This document shows positions 63,260 through 64,000 of a DNA stretch of 64,000 nt, one piece after another; position 1 is the first letter of the stretch, and the number at the start of each line of letters is the position of its first letter. Location: the NCBI GenBank assembly GCA_023457255.1, contig JAEWMB010000022.1:1-64000 (forward strand), read 5' to 3'. The position numbers and the translations under genes were made by a program. This stretch comes from Bacillota bacterium (lineage in GTDB: Bacteria > Bacillota > Clostridia > Lachnospirales > Lachnospiraceae). The notes under the pieces are model-generated. The model saw nothing but the letters and a program-made list of their open reading frames with translations. It did not search any database and was not told the DNA's origin.

Positions 63260-64000
63260 ATGAAACCTGTTATGGGATATATACCTGCGGGGGGAAGAGG
63301 AAGTAGGATGAAACCATTTCGGTTGTGTAAGGAATTGTTACCAATCGCTATCCCCAGAGAAGAAAGTACCGAGGTTGTATTGCTAATTGAAAATGCAATA
63401 CAAACCTTAGTATATGGCGGGGTAAAGGATATCGTCTTTACGGTAAATAATGAAAAAGATGCATTGATTAAATGTACAAACGATTATTCCATCGGAGATT
63501 ATAAAGTACATAGCGCTTATATTTATCAGGATATTCAAAAAAATGAATATGGATTGCCTTTCGTAATTGCGGATGCGGCACCATTTTTAAGAGGTCATAC
63601 AGTATTTATGAAATTTCCGGATACGATTGTCTACCCCTATGATTGTTTTAAAATATTATATGAATTACATCTTAGAAAAGCATCTGATCTTACGTTGGGA
63701 GTTTTTCCAACAAAAGCCCCGGAACGACTTGGTCCGGTTGTGTTAAATCCAGACGGAATGGTTTTAAAGATACAAGACAAACCGAAAAATCCACTGGCTA
63801 GTAATACATGGAATATTATTATATGGGAGGATAGCTTCCTTGATTTGACTGTTGAGATGGTAAAAGAAGCACGTTTACAAGGAAAAACAGAGAAAGAATT
63901 ACTAATCTCGGATGTCTTTGAAAGAACGATGGAAAATGGGCTAAGTGTTTATGGCTATACGTTCGAGGATGGCTTCTGTCATGATGTATCATGCGTGGAG
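63260..64000 (+). CDS. sugar nucleotidyltransferase (partial, cut by window end)
   Basis: 247 codons are open to the last base. The N-terminal nucleotide-binding motif PAGGRGSRMKPFRLCKELLP matches glucose-1-phosphate thymidylyltransferase and UDP-glucose pyrophosphorylase-type enzymes, which make NDP-sugars. GGAGG lies five bases before the ATG. It supports a glycosylation step in the cluster and shows that the cluster continues past the window. Confidence 0.88.
   Translation, partial: MKPVMGYIPAGGRGSRMKPFRLCKELLPIAIPREESTEVVLLIENAIQTLVYGGVKDIVFTVNNEKDALIKCTNDYSIGDYKVHSAYIYQDIQKNEYGLPFVIADAAPFLRGHTVFMKFPDTIVYPYDCFKILYELHLRKASDLTLGVFPTKAPERLGPVVLNPDGMVLKIQDKPKNPLASNTWNIIIWEDSFLDLTVEMVKEARLQGKTEKELLISDVFERTMENGLSVYGYTFEDGFCHDVSCVE

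Noticed and set aside
1..64000. CRISPR arrays, tRNA and rRNA genes
   Set aside because: No regularly spaced repeats, cloverleaf-like sequences or ribosomal RNA segments were noticed on either strand.

Overview
The window looks like a low-GC Firmicutes chromosome, most likely Lachnospiraceae (Clostridium cluster XIVa). This rests on gene order, AGGAGG-type ribosome binding sites, GTG/TTG starts, a zinc-type S14, a zinc-finger adenylate kinase, an ECF transporter behind rplQ, an L13 leader and a T-box. No tRNA, rRNA or CRISPR array was seen.

Layout. 1-7250: an RlmI/K-like methyltransferase, a small cupin protein and two paralogous methyl-accepting chemotaxis proteins with long lysine-rich N-termini; the second has a sigma-28-like promoter. 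7523-25340: the S10-spc-alpha ribosomal superoperon (rpsJ to rplQ, including secY, adk, map, infA, rpmJ and rpoA). Its strong promoters lie before rpsJ, adk and rpmJ. It has unusually long internal spacers and two leaders that can fold into alternative structures. 25579-29157: ecfA1-ecfA2-ecfT-truA. 29215-34805: a reverse-strand two-component system with a three-gene FtsX-type ABC system, which separates truA from rplM-rpsI (35237-36089) and the L13 leader.

About 36165-45740 is a small, partly decayed integrative element downstream of rpsI. It has xis and int at its right end, GGTGCAA repeats near both ends, a second tyrosine recombinase without a normal start codon, ardA plus a duplicated ardA 5' stub, an SLH-like exported protein, a DUF3991/TOPRIM-like protein, and a noncoding block of long inverted repeats that may hold an oriT. 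46075-49764 carries a HAD hydrolase, a SHOCT-domain membrane protein, a short-chain dehydrogenase, and a proline T-box that now controls a proS gene with a large internal deletion.

From 50009 to the window end lies the most interesting region: an apparently single transcription unit with four short radical SAM proteins that have extra C-terminal cysteines, a fifth short radical SAM protein, a cobalamin-binding-like radical SAM protein, a 104-residue acidic peptide with a RiPP-leader-like N-terminal half, two paralogous helical proteins, two paralogous glycosyltransferase-like proteins, an unrecognised protein, an ABC-2 exporter and a sugar nucleotidyltransferase cut by the window edge. My inference is a multi-radical-SAM RiPP pathway in which the 104-residue peptide is the substrate, glycosylation is possible and the ABC pair exports the product. 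I know of no characterised pathway with this set of genes.
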